Made by a program: the position numbers and the translations under genes
The notes under the pieces: model-generated
Database searches by the model: none
What the model saw: the letters and a program-made list of their open reading frames with translations, nothing else
Told to the model about the DNA's origin: nothing
Part shown: positions 1-8,521 of the stretch, piece by piece
How positions within the stretch are numbered: the first letter of the stretch is position 1
Layout: the number at the start of each line of letters is the position of its first letter
Source of the DNA: Enterococcus_D sp050529585
GTDB lineage: Bacteria; Bacillota; Bacilli; Lactobacillales; Enterococcaceae
DNA length: 64,000 nt
Direction of reading: 5' to 3'
Assembly (NCBI RefSeq): GCF_050529585.1
Contig: NZ_CP172882.1
Span: 2,480,001-2,544,000, forward strand

Positions 1-1354
1 CTGCACTCATTACTTGAAGAATGGTGAGGCACGCCCCTTAACAGACGAGATCAAACAAAAGATTTTGGCAAAAAATGATGATTTGGCCAAAGAAGGTCTG
101 CGCACATTGGCGTTTGCTTTTGCGCGACTAACAAAAGAAAAAAGCGATTATACTGTTGATAACACAGAAACAGACTTGATTTTCGTCGGTCTTACGGCCA
201 GCCAAGATCCACCTCGGGAAAATGTGATTGAAGCAATCAAAAAATGTCATGATGCGAGCATTCGCATCATAATGGTCACTGGTGATTATGGCTTGACGGC
301 TGAAAGCATCGCCCGCAAAATCGGTGTAGTTTCTGGTGATGATGTACGGGTGATTAATGGAGATCAACTTTCCGCCATGTCTGATGACGCGTTGAAGGAA
401 AATTTGAAGCACCAAATCATTTTTGCTCGTGTCGCTCCGGAACAAAAGTATCGCGTAGTCGCTAATTTACAAGAAATGGGCGAAATCGTTGCGTCCACCG
501 GTGACGGTGTCAATGATGCACCCGCCTTGAAAAAAGCAGATATCGGCGTTGCAATGGGCGTTACCGGGACAGATGTTGCCAAAGAAGCAGCCGATATGAT
601 CTTGACAGATGACAATTTCACTTCTATCGTCAATGCGATCGAGGAAGGTCGTACTGTTTATAACAATATCCGCAAGTTCTTGCTGTATATCCTTAACAGC
701 AATATGCCAGAAGCAATTCCTTCTGTTTTGTTTCTCTTTTCCCGTGGAGCAATTCCACTGCCATTAACAGTCATGCAGATTTTGTCCATCGATTTGGGCA
801 CCGATATGCTGCCAGCACTTAGCTTAGCCTCAGAACAAACCGAAGCAGGTACGATGAAAAAACCGCCACGAAAACGTTCGGAACATCTGTTGACACGTAG
901 TTTAATTTTCAAAGCCTTTGCTTGGTATGGTGCCATGGCTTCTATCGTTTCGATTGGTGCTTATTTCTTCGTCAATCACACCCATGGCTGGCCAAATGCT
1001 CCATTAGCCGACAGCGGCAATGTTTACGTAATGGCTACTACGATGACACTTTCGGCCATTGTCTTTGCACAAATTGCAGCAGTCTTTAATTGTCGAACAG
1101 ACAGTCAATCACTCTTTTCTATTGGCTTTTTCAGTAATAAGCGCGTATTGGGTGGTATTGCTTTTGAAATTATATTGATTGCTTGTTTGATGTATCTCCC
1201 ATTTCTTCAAGGGATTTTCAACACTACTGGGATTCAGTTACGGGACTGGTTATTTTTGATCTGCATTCCACTTCCTATTATTTTGATTGAAGAAGTGCGG
1301 AAATACTTCGTTCGAAAGAAAGCAATGAATGCAGAGCTGAAAAAAGACATGTGA
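1..1354 (+). CDS. P-type cation-transporting ATPase, C-terminal part (cut by window start)
   Basis: Membrane pump that couples ATP hydrolysis to cation export or uptake. The reading frame is open to the left edge, so the phosphorylation motif and first membrane helices lie outside. The visible part has the DPPR motif, the TGD motif (about 80 codons in), and the hinge TGDGVNDAP about 165 codons in. A hydrophobic C-terminal region with several membrane spans follows, including an IDLGTDMLPA stretch typical of type II pumps (Ca2+ or Na+/K+-like). The ion cannot be told from this fragment. A G/C-rich hairpin and a second terminator-like hairpin follow the stop. Confidence 0.9.
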   Translation, partial: CTHYLKNGEARPLTDEIKQKILAKNDDLAKEGLRTLAFAFARLTKEKSDYTVDNTETDLIFVGLTASQDPPRENVIEAIKKCHDASIRIIMVTGDYGLTAESIARKIGVVSGDDVRVINGDQLSAMSDDALKENLKHQIIFARVAPEQKYRVVANLQEMGEIVASTGDGVNDAPALKKADIGVAMGVTGTDVAKEAADMILTDDNFTSIVNAIEEGRTVYNNIRKFLLYILNSNMPEAIPSVLFLFSRGAIPLPLTVMQILSIDLGTDMLPALSLASEQTEAGTMKKPPRKRSEHLLTRSLIFKAFAWYGAMASIVSIGAYFFVNHTHGWPNAPLADSGNVYVMATTMTLSAIVFAQIAAVFNCRTDSQSLFSIGFFSNKRVLGGIAFEIILIACLMYLPFLQGIFNTTGIQLRDWLFLICIPLPIILIEEVRKYFVRKKAMNAELKKDM

Positions 1355-1378
1355 TATACATTGAACCGTTATGCCTTC

Positions 1379-1408
1379 AATCATCCCCCTTTTTGAGGGG
1401 GGGTGATC
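1379..1408 (+). terminator. Hairpin after the ATPase gene
   Basis: A C-rich arm and a G-rich arm (ATCATCCCCC / GGGGGGTGAT, with one G-U-type pair) directly follow the ATPase stop. There is no strong T-run after it, so termination may rely on the next hairpin at 1415-1463. Confidence 0.4.
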
Positions 1409-1410
1409 CT

Positions 1411-1484
1411 AACTAAAAAACCGCATGAAATGACGAAAAATCGTTTATTTCATGCGGTTTTTTAAGATTTATGTTACAGTCCCT
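1411..1484 (+). mobile_element. Solo IS1182-like terminus that also forms a rho-independent terminator
   Basis: Perfect 17-bp stem (1415-1431 with 1447-1463) with A-run and T-run, so it can terminate in both directions. The loop and the tail ending ACAGTCCCT at 1484 closely match the terminus of the broken IS1182-like element at 14835-14901. Shared parts are the GACGAAAAATCGTT core and TATGTYACAGTCCCT tail. It ends one base before the stop codon of the acetyltransferase gene. I read it as a leftover IS end or a MITE now used as a terminator; an ordinary terminator is the alternative for the stem alone. Confidence 0.55.
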
Positions 1485-1485
1485 G

Positions 1486-1920
1486 CTATCCAATAAACTT
1501 GATGAACCTTTTTTGATCTTTGTCCATCCGATACCCCATATGATGATAAAACTGATGTGCTGCTGTACGGCTGGCACCCGAATTCAAGCGAATCCCTTGA
1601 ATGCCTCGCTTTGCTGCTTCCGTTTCGAGGCCAGTCAACAATGTCTTGCCGATCCCACGCTTTTCATAGTCTTTTGATACCACTAAAGCCAATACATTGA
1701 CCATTGTAGGTGCATATAATGTTTCGTATAATTCACCATGAACATAACCCACTACACCTGCTTCAGACTCTTGATAAACAAGTAAAAGATGGTGCTTGGT
1801 ATCTGATAAAATTTCTGCCAATTTTTCATCGACAGATGGCAATGGAAAGTCATAACCTAAATCATGTGCATTTAACTGTTGAATGGCAGCGGCATCGGCT
1901 TGAATCATTGGTCTTAACAT
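1486..1920 (-). CDS. GNAT family N-acetyltransferase
   Basis: Small (144 aa) acetyl-CoA-dependent acetyltransferase, substrate unknown. The acetyl-CoA pyrophosphate-binding motif is seen around residues 88-96 (KRGIGKTLL), preceded by a beta-strand of the usual VLALVV type and followed by the typical C-terminal GYR strand. GAGAGGAAA sits ahead of the ATG. Its 3' end abuts the IS-like terminus at 1484, so the last residues may have been shaped by that insertion; the length is still normal for the fold. Confidence 0.8.
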   Translation of the reverse strand: MLRPMIQADAAAIQQLNAHDLGYDFPLPSVDEKLAEILSDTKHHLLLVYQESEAGVVGYVHGELYETLYAPTMVNVLALVVSKDYEKRGIGKTLLTGLETEAAKRGIQGIRLNSGASRTAAHQFYHHMGYRMDKDQKRFIKFIG

Positions 1921-2025
1921 TTGGTTTCCTCTCTTCTTTTTTGAATGATAGACATTCTTTTGGTTACGTATCTTGTCAAATAAAAAAGGGTGGACACTGT
2001 CATCACAGCGTCCAACTTCACAATG

Positions 2026-2343
2026 CTATTCTTCTTCTTCAGCCATGAATGTGTTGAAGACTTCTTCGATCATATCCCATTCTGCTTCAGTTTCGATTTG
2101 TTCCAATTCGCCTTCTGTTCCGTCTTCGTTCTCCACGTAAGCATAGGCTTGTAATTCAACATCTTCTTCTTCTGGAACGCCTGCTGGGTATAGCAACACG
2201 TAATTGCGACCGAATTCTTCGGTTCCATCTACTGTTAAAAGAATTTCGTATAAAGTTTCGTTGCCTTGATCATCCACTAAAGTAATATGCTCATGTCCTT
2301 CGTGGTCATGATCGTGATTGTGGTCGTGTGTGTGTTCTGCCAT
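2026..2343 (-). CDS. DUF1292 family protein (YrzB-like), His-rich N-terminus
   Basis: Short acidic protein (105 aa) of the DUF1292 family, function unknown, conserved beside ruvX and ireB in Firmicutes. The N-terminus carries a histidine/aspartate run (HTHDHNHDHDHEGHEH), which could bind metal. I chose ATG 2343 because AGAGGAAAA lies just upstream. An ATG 24 bases further up (2367) overlaps the ruvX stop as ATGA but has no ribosome site. Last gene of the ireB-ruvX operon. Confidence 0.85.
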   Translation of the reverse strand: MAEHTHDHNHDHDHEGHEHITLVDDQGNETLYEILLTVDGTEEFGRNYVLLYPAGVPEEEDVELQAYAYVENEDGTEGELEQIETEAEWDMIEEVFNTFMAEEEE

Positions 2344-2363
2344 AGTATTTTCCTCTTTTCTCT

Positions 2364-2798
2364 TCATTTAAACAGTTGTTTTCCAGGCCCATCTAAAAAG
2401 TTCTGCAAAATCATGACTGCTGCTAATTTATCGATGACTTTTTTCCGTTTGGCGCGGGAAACGTTGCCTTGTTCTACTAGCATCCGCTCCGCTTGTACGG
2501 TGGTCAAACGTTCATCTTGATAGGTAACAGGCAAACCAAATCGTTCTTCGATTGCCTGGCCATAAGCCATTGAAGCCTCTGCTCTAGGGCCAATGGTATT
2601 ATTCATATTCTTGGGAAGACCGACCACAAAGTGTGTCACTTCATATTCTTTGGCCAACTCAGCCAAGCGGTCATAACCAAAATCATCTTCATCTTCATTG
2701 ATACGAATGATCTCGATTCCTTGCGCTGTCCATCCCATCGGATCACTCACGGCCACGCCGACCGTCCGTGAGCCAACATCTAATCCCATGACTCTCAT
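2364..2798 (-). CDS. ruvX: Putative Holliday junction resolvase / pre-16S rRNA nuclease YqgF
   Basis: RNase H-fold nuclease (144 aa) implicated in pre-16S rRNA 5'-end processing and annotated as a Holliday junction resolvase. Visible acidic sites: D7 in the GLDVGSRTVGVA strand, the DERLTT motif near residue 95, and the Asp before KLAAVMILQ near residue 123. The VVGLPKNMN segment is typical. Start overlaps the ireB stop as TAATG, showing translational coupling; the DUF1292 gene follows. Confidence 0.93.
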   Translation of the reverse strand: MRVMGLDVGSRTVGVAVSDPMGWTAQGIEIIRINEDEDDFGYDRLAELAKEYEVTHFVVGLPKNMNNTIGPRAEASMAYGQAIEERFGLPVTYQDERLTTVQAERMLVEQGNVSRAKRKKVIDKLAAVMILQNFLDGPGKQLFK

Positions 2799-3064
2799 TA
2801 TAGGTTTATCCCGTGATTGCCTAAGTAATAGCGGATCAGCACTTCCATGATTTCGTCTCTTTCATGGCGACGAATCAAATTCCGGGCATCCCGATAACGA
2901 GGAATGTAAGCCGGGTCGCCAGAAAGGAGATAACCGACGATTTGATTGATCGGATTGTATCCTTTTTCTTCTAACGCTCGGTAAACGATAGCAAGTGTTT
3001 CACTAACCTCTTTTTTTCGACTATCATCAAAATCGAAGCGAACTGTTTCATCTGTAAAACCCAT
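2798..3064 (-). CDS. ireB: IreB / UPF0297 regulatory phosphoprotein
   Basis: Small (88 aa) cytoplasmic regulator. In Enterococcus faecalis IreB is phosphorylated by the Ser/Thr kinase IreK on Thr4 and Thr7 and restrains intrinsic cephalosporin resistance. Both threonines are present here in the N-terminal MGFTDET. The family core (ALEEKGYNPINQIVGYLLSG, then YIPRYRDARN) is intact. RBS AGAGAGGTG precedes ATG 3064. First gene of the ireB-ruvX-DUF1292 operon; an extended -10 (TGCTAAAAT) lies about 30 bases upstream. Confidence 0.94.
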   Translation of the reverse strand: MGFTDETVRFDFDDSRKKEVSETLAIVYRALEEKGYNPINQIVGYLLSGDPAYIPRYRDARNLIRRHERDEIMEVLIRYYLGNHGINL

Positions 3065-3209
3065 TTCACGACACCTCTCTTTGTGTAGATTTTAGCATAT
3101 CTTTCGTAATCATTGTACTAAACGTTGCTGAAAACTACAAACATATGCTCATCTTTTTCTTTATTATAGCAAAGCTTTATGATGTTTTTATGAAGTTTAT
3201 CAAAAAAAG

Positions 3210-4040
3210 TTAAAAAGCCCGATACACATATTGATTGTCAGGCGCAGCCACTGTTGAAACTTGTTTTACTGCGACCATTGGCAAGTCCCGTTTGAAGGGT
3301 GCATAATACTGCGATTGAATCGTGCCTTCTACTTGCAGCCACTGGTTGTTCTCTGCAACAGTACCTGCTGGCAAGGTCATTCTTAAACCAAAAACACCAG
3401 AGTCCGCCACACAATGAATGATCCCAAAGCGGAATAAAAAGATGTCATTGACATCATCTTGGTCTTGATGATAGACAAAGCCTTCATATGTGACTTTCTT
3501 CCCAATAAACTCACTTGGATACGTATAGATCAATTCCATCACTTCTAGGTAATTTTCATCTGTGATCGTAATCGTCGCTTGATCGACATACTGAGCCAGA
3601 GAAGTTTCCATCTGTGTATTATAATCATCTTTATTAAAATACAAACTCGTATCTGGTTTGAGATATTGTGTCGTCATCTCAGGGTCGCCCACCGATTCTT
3701 CACTTAACGGAAAATTAAAGCCCTTTGCTTCAACGATCGTTGTATCTAAACTGACAGTTGGGAAAAACAAACCGACAATGATCGGTAATGCTAACAACAG
3801 ATAAGCAATCAAGCGCTGATGCTTTTTTTCCAATCCATGTTGATGATCGTCCTCGTGATGATGAGCTGGTTCTTGTTTGACCCAAAAATAAAGTTGCACC
3901 AGCGCCAAAACCAATGAAATGACCATCGACAAAATCGCCAAGTAACGATAATGGACGTTGATAAACTGATTGAGTTTTCCGGAAACTTGCAAGTACATCA
4001 TCAACTCAAAATAACCTGATAATATCAAAAAACGGATCAT
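3210..4040 (-). CDS. TIGR03943 / DUF1980 permease-associated protein (YcgQ-like)
   Basis: Predicted membrane partner (276 aa) of the adjacent permease. About three N-terminal hydrophobic segments are followed by an extracytoplasmic C-terminal domain with a conserved Cys (GIIHCVADSG). A His/Asp cluster (HHHEDDHQHG, residues about 60-69) lies in the first loop, suggesting metal handling. It begins 3 bp after the permease stop, so the two are co-translated. In other Firmicutes the pair is also linked (YcgR-YcgQ); the substrate is not established. Confidence 0.82.
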   Translation of the reverse strand: MIRFLILSGYFELMMYLQVSGKLNQFINVHYRYLAILSMVISLVLALVQLYFWVKQEPAHHHEDDHQHGLEKKHQRLIAYLLLALPIIVGLFFPTVSLDTTIVEAKGFNFPLSEESVGDPEMTTQYLKPDTSLYFNKDDYNTQMETSLAQYVDQATITITDENYLEVMELIYTYPSEFIGKKVTYEGFVYHQDQDDVNDIFLFRFGIIHCVADSGVFGLRMTLPAGTVAENNQWLQVEGTIQSQYYAPFKRDLPMVAVKQVSTVAAPDNQYVYRAF

Positions 4041-4043
4041 TAT

Positions 4044-4967
4044 CTACACCACCCATGCATAAATCGATACAACAACAGCGACTAAGGCCACCAGTGAAGC
4101 AATAAATCGGCCACTGAAATAACGCTTCATCATCAACAGATTTTTGATATCGACCATTGGACCAAATACCAAAAAACCAACGACTGGGCCAGCACCGAAC
4201 AAGCTCAATAAGGAAGAACCGATAAAGGCATCTGCCTCAGAACATAAAGACAATGTCAATGCCAACAGCAACATCACCAACACTGCCAAAAATTTCGTTG
4301 ATCCGAGTGTCAACATCATCCCAGTCGGTAAATAGGTTTGCATGGCAGAAGCAATCAAGCCCCCGATGATCAAATAACGACCCGTATCAAAAAATTCATC
4401 CAAACTATGCTGCAGCAACGCTTTGATTTGCTGTCCTTTTCCCTGTGTCTGATCGTGCGGATGATGATGGTGGGCGTGTCCATGATGTGCATCGGTATCA
4501 GGTGTAGCAATCAGCTTTTGTTTCAAGACAGTATGCTGGTTAAAATAAGCCAACCATATACCAACGACCATTGCGACGATCAAACTGCCAACGACCCGTA
4601 AAAAGGCAAATTTCGCTGAATTGCCAAACGCAATAAAGGTGGAAAAAATCACGATTGGGTTGACGATCGGCGCAGTTAGCATAAATGCAAAAGCCGTGTA
4701 GACCGGTACATCTTTTTTGACAAACTGATTGACGATCGGCACGATCCCGCATTCGCAAGAAGGGAAAAACACGCCTAAGCCGCACCCGACTGTAATAGAC
4801 GCCAATTTATTTTTTGGTAAAATTTTCGTGACCCGTTCTGGTGTCAGAAACACTTGTAATGCACCTGAAATCAAACAGCCTAACAAAACAAAAGGCAAAG
4901 CCTCGATGACGATGGATAAAAAAATCACGCTCATTTGCAAGACTGAATTTGGCAATGATTGGAACAT
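4044..4967 (-). CDS. Permease, DUF318/ArsP-like (YcgR-like)
   Basis: Polytopic membrane permease (307 aa) of the COG0701 family. It shows the conserved PSCECG motif near residue 70, a second half with LCSEADAFIG, and about eight membrane segments. A histidine-rich cytoplasmic loop (HHGHAHHHHPH, near residue 160) separates the two halves. The Cys-Glu-Cys motif, the His loop and the His-rich partner gene suggest a transition-metal or metalloid substrate, but this is inference. RBS-like AAAGGATT lies ahead of ATG 4967. Confidence 0.82.
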   Translation of the reverse strand: MFQSLPNSVLQMSVIFLSIVIEALPFVLLGCLISGALQVFLTPERVTKILPKNKLASITVGCGLGVFFPSCECGIVPIVNQFVKKDVPVYTAFAFMLTAPIVNPIVIFSTFIAFGNSAKFAFLRVVGSLIVAMVVGIWLAYFNQHTVLKQKLIATPDTDAHHGHAHHHHPHDQTQGKGQQIKALLQHSLDEFFDTGRYLIIGGLIASAMQTYLPTGMMLTLGSTKFLAVLVMLLLALTLSLCSEADAFIGSSLLSLFGAGPVVGFLVFGPMVDIKNLLMMKRYFSGRFIASLVALVAVVVSIYAWVV

Positions 4968-5179
4968 AATCCTTTAACCTTCTTTATCTATAATATCTAT
5001 TTGCTGGAATTACTATACGTTTTTTCTTTGGGTAACACAATGGTTTTCTTCTCTTGGGACACTTTTTTAACGATAGCTTTAAGTTTTACTCAATACATAC
5101 GCCAGATATTCTTATTCACTAGCAGAATCTTTGACAAAAAAATAAATGGCGGGTACATTTTTAAGGGAGTGTGATAACC

Positions 5180-5554
5180 ATGAAGAATAACCAAAACACC
5201 GATTTAGCGACAATTGTCGACGATCATCCCTTAGCCATCATCTATTTTTCACAACCAAATTGCAGTATCTGTCTGGCGGATAAGCCTCGTGTCAAAAAAC
5301 TTGCTGAAACATACACCCTACCTTTCTACACAATCAACGTTTTAGATGCTCCAGCCATCGCGGCAAACTTTTCCGTGATGACAGTGCCAGTCGTATTACT
5401 TGTCTTGAAAGGCAAAGAAGTCCATCGTGAGGCACGAATCATTGATTTTCGGCGTTTCGAGAAGCAGATACAACGCTATCGATCCGCTTCAACGTCTGAT
5501 TTGGACAGCATTTCCTACGCTGATTTATTTGATCAATTGGATGAAAGACAATAG
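5180..5554 (+). CDS. Thioredoxin-like protein
   Basis: Short (about 124 aa) thioredoxin-fold protein with a redox pair CSIC in PNCSICLADKPR and the cis-proline strand MTVPVVLLVLKG. No signal peptide, so probably a cytoplasmic thiol oxidoreductase. ATG 5180 is favoured because AAGGGAG lies 10 bases upstream; a GTG at 5171 falls too close to that site. Divergent from the permease pair, convergent with rex, ending in a shared terminator. Confidence 0.8.
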   Translation: MKNNQNTDLATIVDDHPLAIIYFSQPNCSICLADKPRVKKLAETYTLPFYTINVLDAPAIAANFSVMTVPVVLLVLKGKEVHREARIIDFRRFEKQIQRYRSASTSDLDSISYADLFDQLDERQ

Positions 5555-5555
5555 C

Positions 5556-5594
5556 AAAACCACCTGATGCGTCTGTGCGCGCCAGGTGGTTTTT
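5556..5594. terminator. Bidirectional terminator between thioredoxin-like gene and rex
   Basis: Inverted repeat AAAACCACCTG (5556-5566) / CAGGTGGTTTT (5583-5593) with an A-run on one side and a T-run on the other, placed between two convergent genes. Confidence 0.85.
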
Positions 5595-5603
5595 GTTGTC
5601 TCT

Positions 5604-6278
5604 TTACTCTTCTGCAGCCAATTCATCTACAGTGTCTTCGTGAGATAGTACGTTTCCTGAATGCAAGAAATAAATCAGTGTTTGCAATTCATTGGTCAAG
5701 TCAACGTTTTGGATCAATACACCTTTTGGTGCTGTGATTCGTGCTGGTGTAAAGTTTAAAATCCCTTTGATTCCAGCTTCCACAAGATCATTGACCAAAT
5801 CTTGAGAGTATTGTGCAGGTACTGTCAGGATCGCAACATCGATTTGTTGGATCTTCACTTGTTCTTTCATGTCATCCATTGGATAGACAGGTACACCGTC
5901 GACGATACGACCAACCAAATCTTCGCTCACATCAAATGCAGCACTGATCCGAATGCTGTTGCTTTGATGGAATTTGTATTTTAGTAAGGCGCTGCCTAGA
6001 TTACCAACACCCACTAACGCCACATTGGTCATGTGGTCTTCGTTCAAGGTTTTGGCAAAAAATTGCATCAAGCTCTCGACATCATAGCCATAGCCGCGTT
6101 TTCCTAATTCGCCAAAATAGGAGAAGTCACGACGAATCGTCGCACTATCCACTTGAACGGCTTCACTTAACTCGGTTGATGAAACTTTTAATTTGCCAGC
6201 ATTGTGCAAAATGCGTAAGTAACGATAGTATAAAGGCAATCGTTTTGCAGTCGCCTTTGGAATTTGATGATCTTTCAA
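5604..6278 (-). CDS. rex: Redox-sensing transcriptional repressor Rex
   Basis: NADH/NAD+-responsive repressor of fermentation and respiration genes (224 aa). N-terminal winged helix (about 1-80, with VDSATIRRDFSYFGELGKRG) and a Rossmann domain with GVGNLG at 90-95. The only workable start is TTG 6278, which has GGGGGAG 7 bases upstream; no ATG is near. A Rex-operator-like palindrome lies just upstream (6295-6311), suggesting autoregulation. Its neighbour on the other strand is a YdiF-type ABC-F gene, as near rex in Bacillus. Confidence 0.95.
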   Translation of the reverse strand: MKDHQIPKATAKRLPLYYRYLRILHNAGKLKVSSTELSEAVQVDSATIRRDFSYFGELGKRGYGYDVESLMQFFAKTLNEDHMTNVALVGVGNLGSALLKYKFHQSNSIRISAAFDVSEDLVGRIVDGVPVYPMDDMKEQVKIQQIDVAILTVPAQYSQDLVNDLVEAGIKGILNFTPARITAPKGVLIQNVDLTNELQTLIYFLHSGNVLSHEDTVDELAAEE

Positions 6279-6294
6279 AGAAATTACTCCCCCA

Positions 6295-6311
6295 TTGTGA
6301 AAAATTCACGT
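6295..6311. promoter_or_regulatory. Candidate Rex operator upstream of rex
   Basis: TTGTGAA-AAA-TTCACGT: two Rex half-sites spaced one base shorter than the usual 18-bp TTGTGAAnnnnTTCACAA. It sits 12 bases downstream of a good -10 and just ahead of the rex ribosome site, where binding would block transcription. Confidence 0.5.
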
Positions 6312-6322
6312 GTGATGTAGCT

Positions 6323-6352
6323 ATCATATCAAATACATTGTTCAAAAATCAA
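6323..6352 (-). promoter_or_regulatory. rex promoter
   Basis: -35 TTGATT (6347-6352) and -10 TATGAT (6323-6328) on the minus strand with an 18-bp spacer; the candidate Rex operator lies just downstream of the -10. Confidence 0.6.
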
Positions 6353-6496
6353 TTTGAATGCTCATAAATTGAAATTTATTTTTAAAAATGTTAAAATCAA
6401 CATTTTCAGCAATCGCTGTTTATGCAAAGATATGATAAAATGAGGCGATTACAGTCTTGAACCATCAAGTTTCTTACAGATAGGAATGACACATTC

Positions 6497-8434
6497 ATGA
6501 TTCTATTACAAGCCAACCAAATCGCCCGTCTTTTCGGTGCTGAGGTTTTATTTGAGCATATCCAGCTCGAGATCGCCAGTCAATCCCGCATTGCCCTTGT
6601 AGGTAGAAACGGTGCTGGTAAATCAACGTTATTGAAAATCATTGCCGGCATTGAAAGTCCAGATAAAGGCACGATCGCAAAAAACAAAAATGCGACAATG
6701 GGGTATCTAGCCCAAGATACTGGACTGAACAGTCAAGCAACCGTATGGGAAGAAATGTTGGATGCCTTTACTGTTGTTCGGAATATGGAGCAACGTATGC
6801 GCAGCCTTGAGCAAGCGATTTCAGAAGCTGATCCAAATGCAGACTCTTCTTCACTATTAAAAGAATATGATCAATTGCAACATGAATTCGCCGAGAAAAA
6901 TGGCTATGGCTACGAAAATGAGATTCGTTCAGTTTTACATGGCTTCCAATTCGATCCTTCTTTCTATACACAATCGATCGCTACTCTTTCAGGTGGACAA
7001 AAAACGCGCCTTGCACTGGCTAAGATGCTCTTGCAAAAACCAGACATCTTGATATTGGATGAGCCAACCAACCATTTAGATATCGACACGTTATCTTGGT
7101 TGGAATCATACCTACAAGGATATGCAGGTGCCCTATTGATCGTTTCCCATGACCGGTACTTTTTAGATAAAGTCGTCAATGAAGTCTATGAATTGAGCCG
7201 CCAAAAAATGCGTCACTATAAAGGCAATTACAGCCGATACTTGGACTTGAAAGCAGAACAATTGCAAAGCGACTGGAAAGCCTTTGAAAAACAACAAGAT
7301 GAAATCAATAAATTAGAAGATTTTGTTGCCCGCAATTTGGTCCGCGCCTCTACCACCAAACGGGCACAAAGCCGACGCAAACAACTGGAGAAAATGGACC
7401 GTCTCGACCGCCCACAAGGGGATGAAAAATCAGCCCACTTCCTTTTTTCAATCGAAAAACCTTCCGGCAATGTCGTCATGCAATTGGAAGACGGCGCTAT
7501 CGGCTATTCACCAGAAGATATACTATCAAGCCCAATCAACTTAGATGTTCGTCGTAAAGATGCGATTGCATTGGTGGGGCCAAACGGGATCGGCAAGTCA
7601 ACTTTATTGAAATCATTGATTCATAAATTGCCATTGATCAAAGGCACGGTGCATCTAGGAGCGAACGTGACGATTGGTTACTATGACCAAACACAATCTG
7701 ATTTGCATTCGACCAAAACGGTTCTCCATGAACTGTGGGATGCCCATCCCACAACACCAGAAGTTGAGATTCGTTCGATATTAGGCAGTTTCTTATTCTC
7801 AGGTGAAGATGTTGACAAACCAATCACGCTGCTGAGTGGTGGCGAAAAAGCCCGCGTGGCACTAGCTAAACTAGCGATGGACCACGACAATTTCTTGATA
7901 TTGGATGAACCCACCAACCATTTGGATATCGACAGCAAAGAAGTATTAGAAAACGCCTTGATCGATTATGAAGGCACCCTATTCTTTGTATCCCATGACC
8001 GTTACTTTATCAATCGAATTGCCACGAAAGTCATTGAGTTGTCCGAAACTGGCAGCAAATTGTACTTAGGGGATTATGATTATTATTTAGAAAAGAAATT
8101 AGAAGAAGCTGAAATCGCAGCATTATTGGCTACTGACACAACAGAAAAACAACAATCGACCGGCAAAAAAAACTTTGTCCAAAGCAAAGAACAGCAAAAA
8201 GCTGTCCGCAGCTTACAACGCAAAGTTGATCAGATTGAAAATGACCTTGCTGCGATTGAAACAACGATCGCCGATTTAGAAAAGGCTATGACCGAGCCTG
8301 AAGCCTTGAACGATCATGTCAAACTAACGGCATTCAATCAACAACTGGAAGAAGCACACCAGCAACAAGAACAACTGTTAGAAGCCTGGGAAGAAACCAG
8401 CATTGCGTTAGAAGAAGCCCAGTCCCAAGATTAG
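6497..8434 (+). CDS. ABC-F family ATPase (YdiF-like)
   Basis: Soluble tandem-ATPase ABC-F protein (645 aa) acting on ribosomes, most similar in layout to B. subtilis YdiF. First Walker A GRNGAGKST at 36-44, signature LSGGQKTRLALAK and Walker B ILDEPTNHLDI. Second Walker A GPNGIGKST near 360, signature LSGGEKARVALAK and second ILDEPTNHLDI. A charged interdomain linker (about 240-310) and a C-terminal coiled coil (about 555-645) follow the family plan. There are no membrane segments. Divergent from rex. Confidence 0.9.
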   Translation: MILLQANQIARLFGAEVLFEHIQLEIASQSRIALVGRNGAGKSTLLKIIAGIESPDKGTIAKNKNATMGYLAQDTGLNSQATVWEEMLDAFTVVRNMEQRMRSLEQAISEADPNADSSSLLKEYDQLQHEFAEKNGYGYENEIRSVLHGFQFDPSFYTQSIATLSGGQKTRLALAKMLLQKPDILILDEPTNHLDIDTLSWLESYLQGYAGALLIVSHDRYFLDKVVNEVYELSRQKMRHYKGNYSRYLDLKAEQLQSDWKAFEKQQDEINKLEDFVARNLVRASTTKRAQSRRKQLEKMDRLDRPQGDEKSAHFLFSIEKPSGNVVMQLEDGAIGYSPEDILSSPINLDVRRKDAIALVGPNGIGKSTLLKSLIHKLPLIKGTVHLGANVTIGYYDQTQSDLHSTKTVLHELWDAHPTTPEVEIRSILGSFLFSGEDVDKPITLLSGGEKARVALAKLAMDHDNFLILDEPTNHLDIDSKEVLENALIDYEGTLFFVSHDRYFINRIATKVIELSETGSKLYLGDYDYYLEKKLEEAEIAALLATDTTEKQQSTGKKNFVQSKEQQKAVRSLQRKVDQIENDLAAIETTIADLEKAMTEPEALNDHVKLTAFNQQLEEAHQQQEQLLEAWEETSIALEEAQSQD

Positions 8435-8521
8435 AATCCGTCTCTGGTCTGATGACAGTCCCCTCCTCCTTTGTTTTACTAGAATCAAGAGAGAAAACGT
8501 GAAGCGAGAGGAGGAGATTTG

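Noticed and set aside
3104..3117. Zur-box-like TCGTAATCATTGTA upstream of ireB
   Set aside because: Only one half matches the usual TCGTAATnATTACGA; it lies over the ireB promoter rather than before the metal-permease pair, so coincidence is likely.
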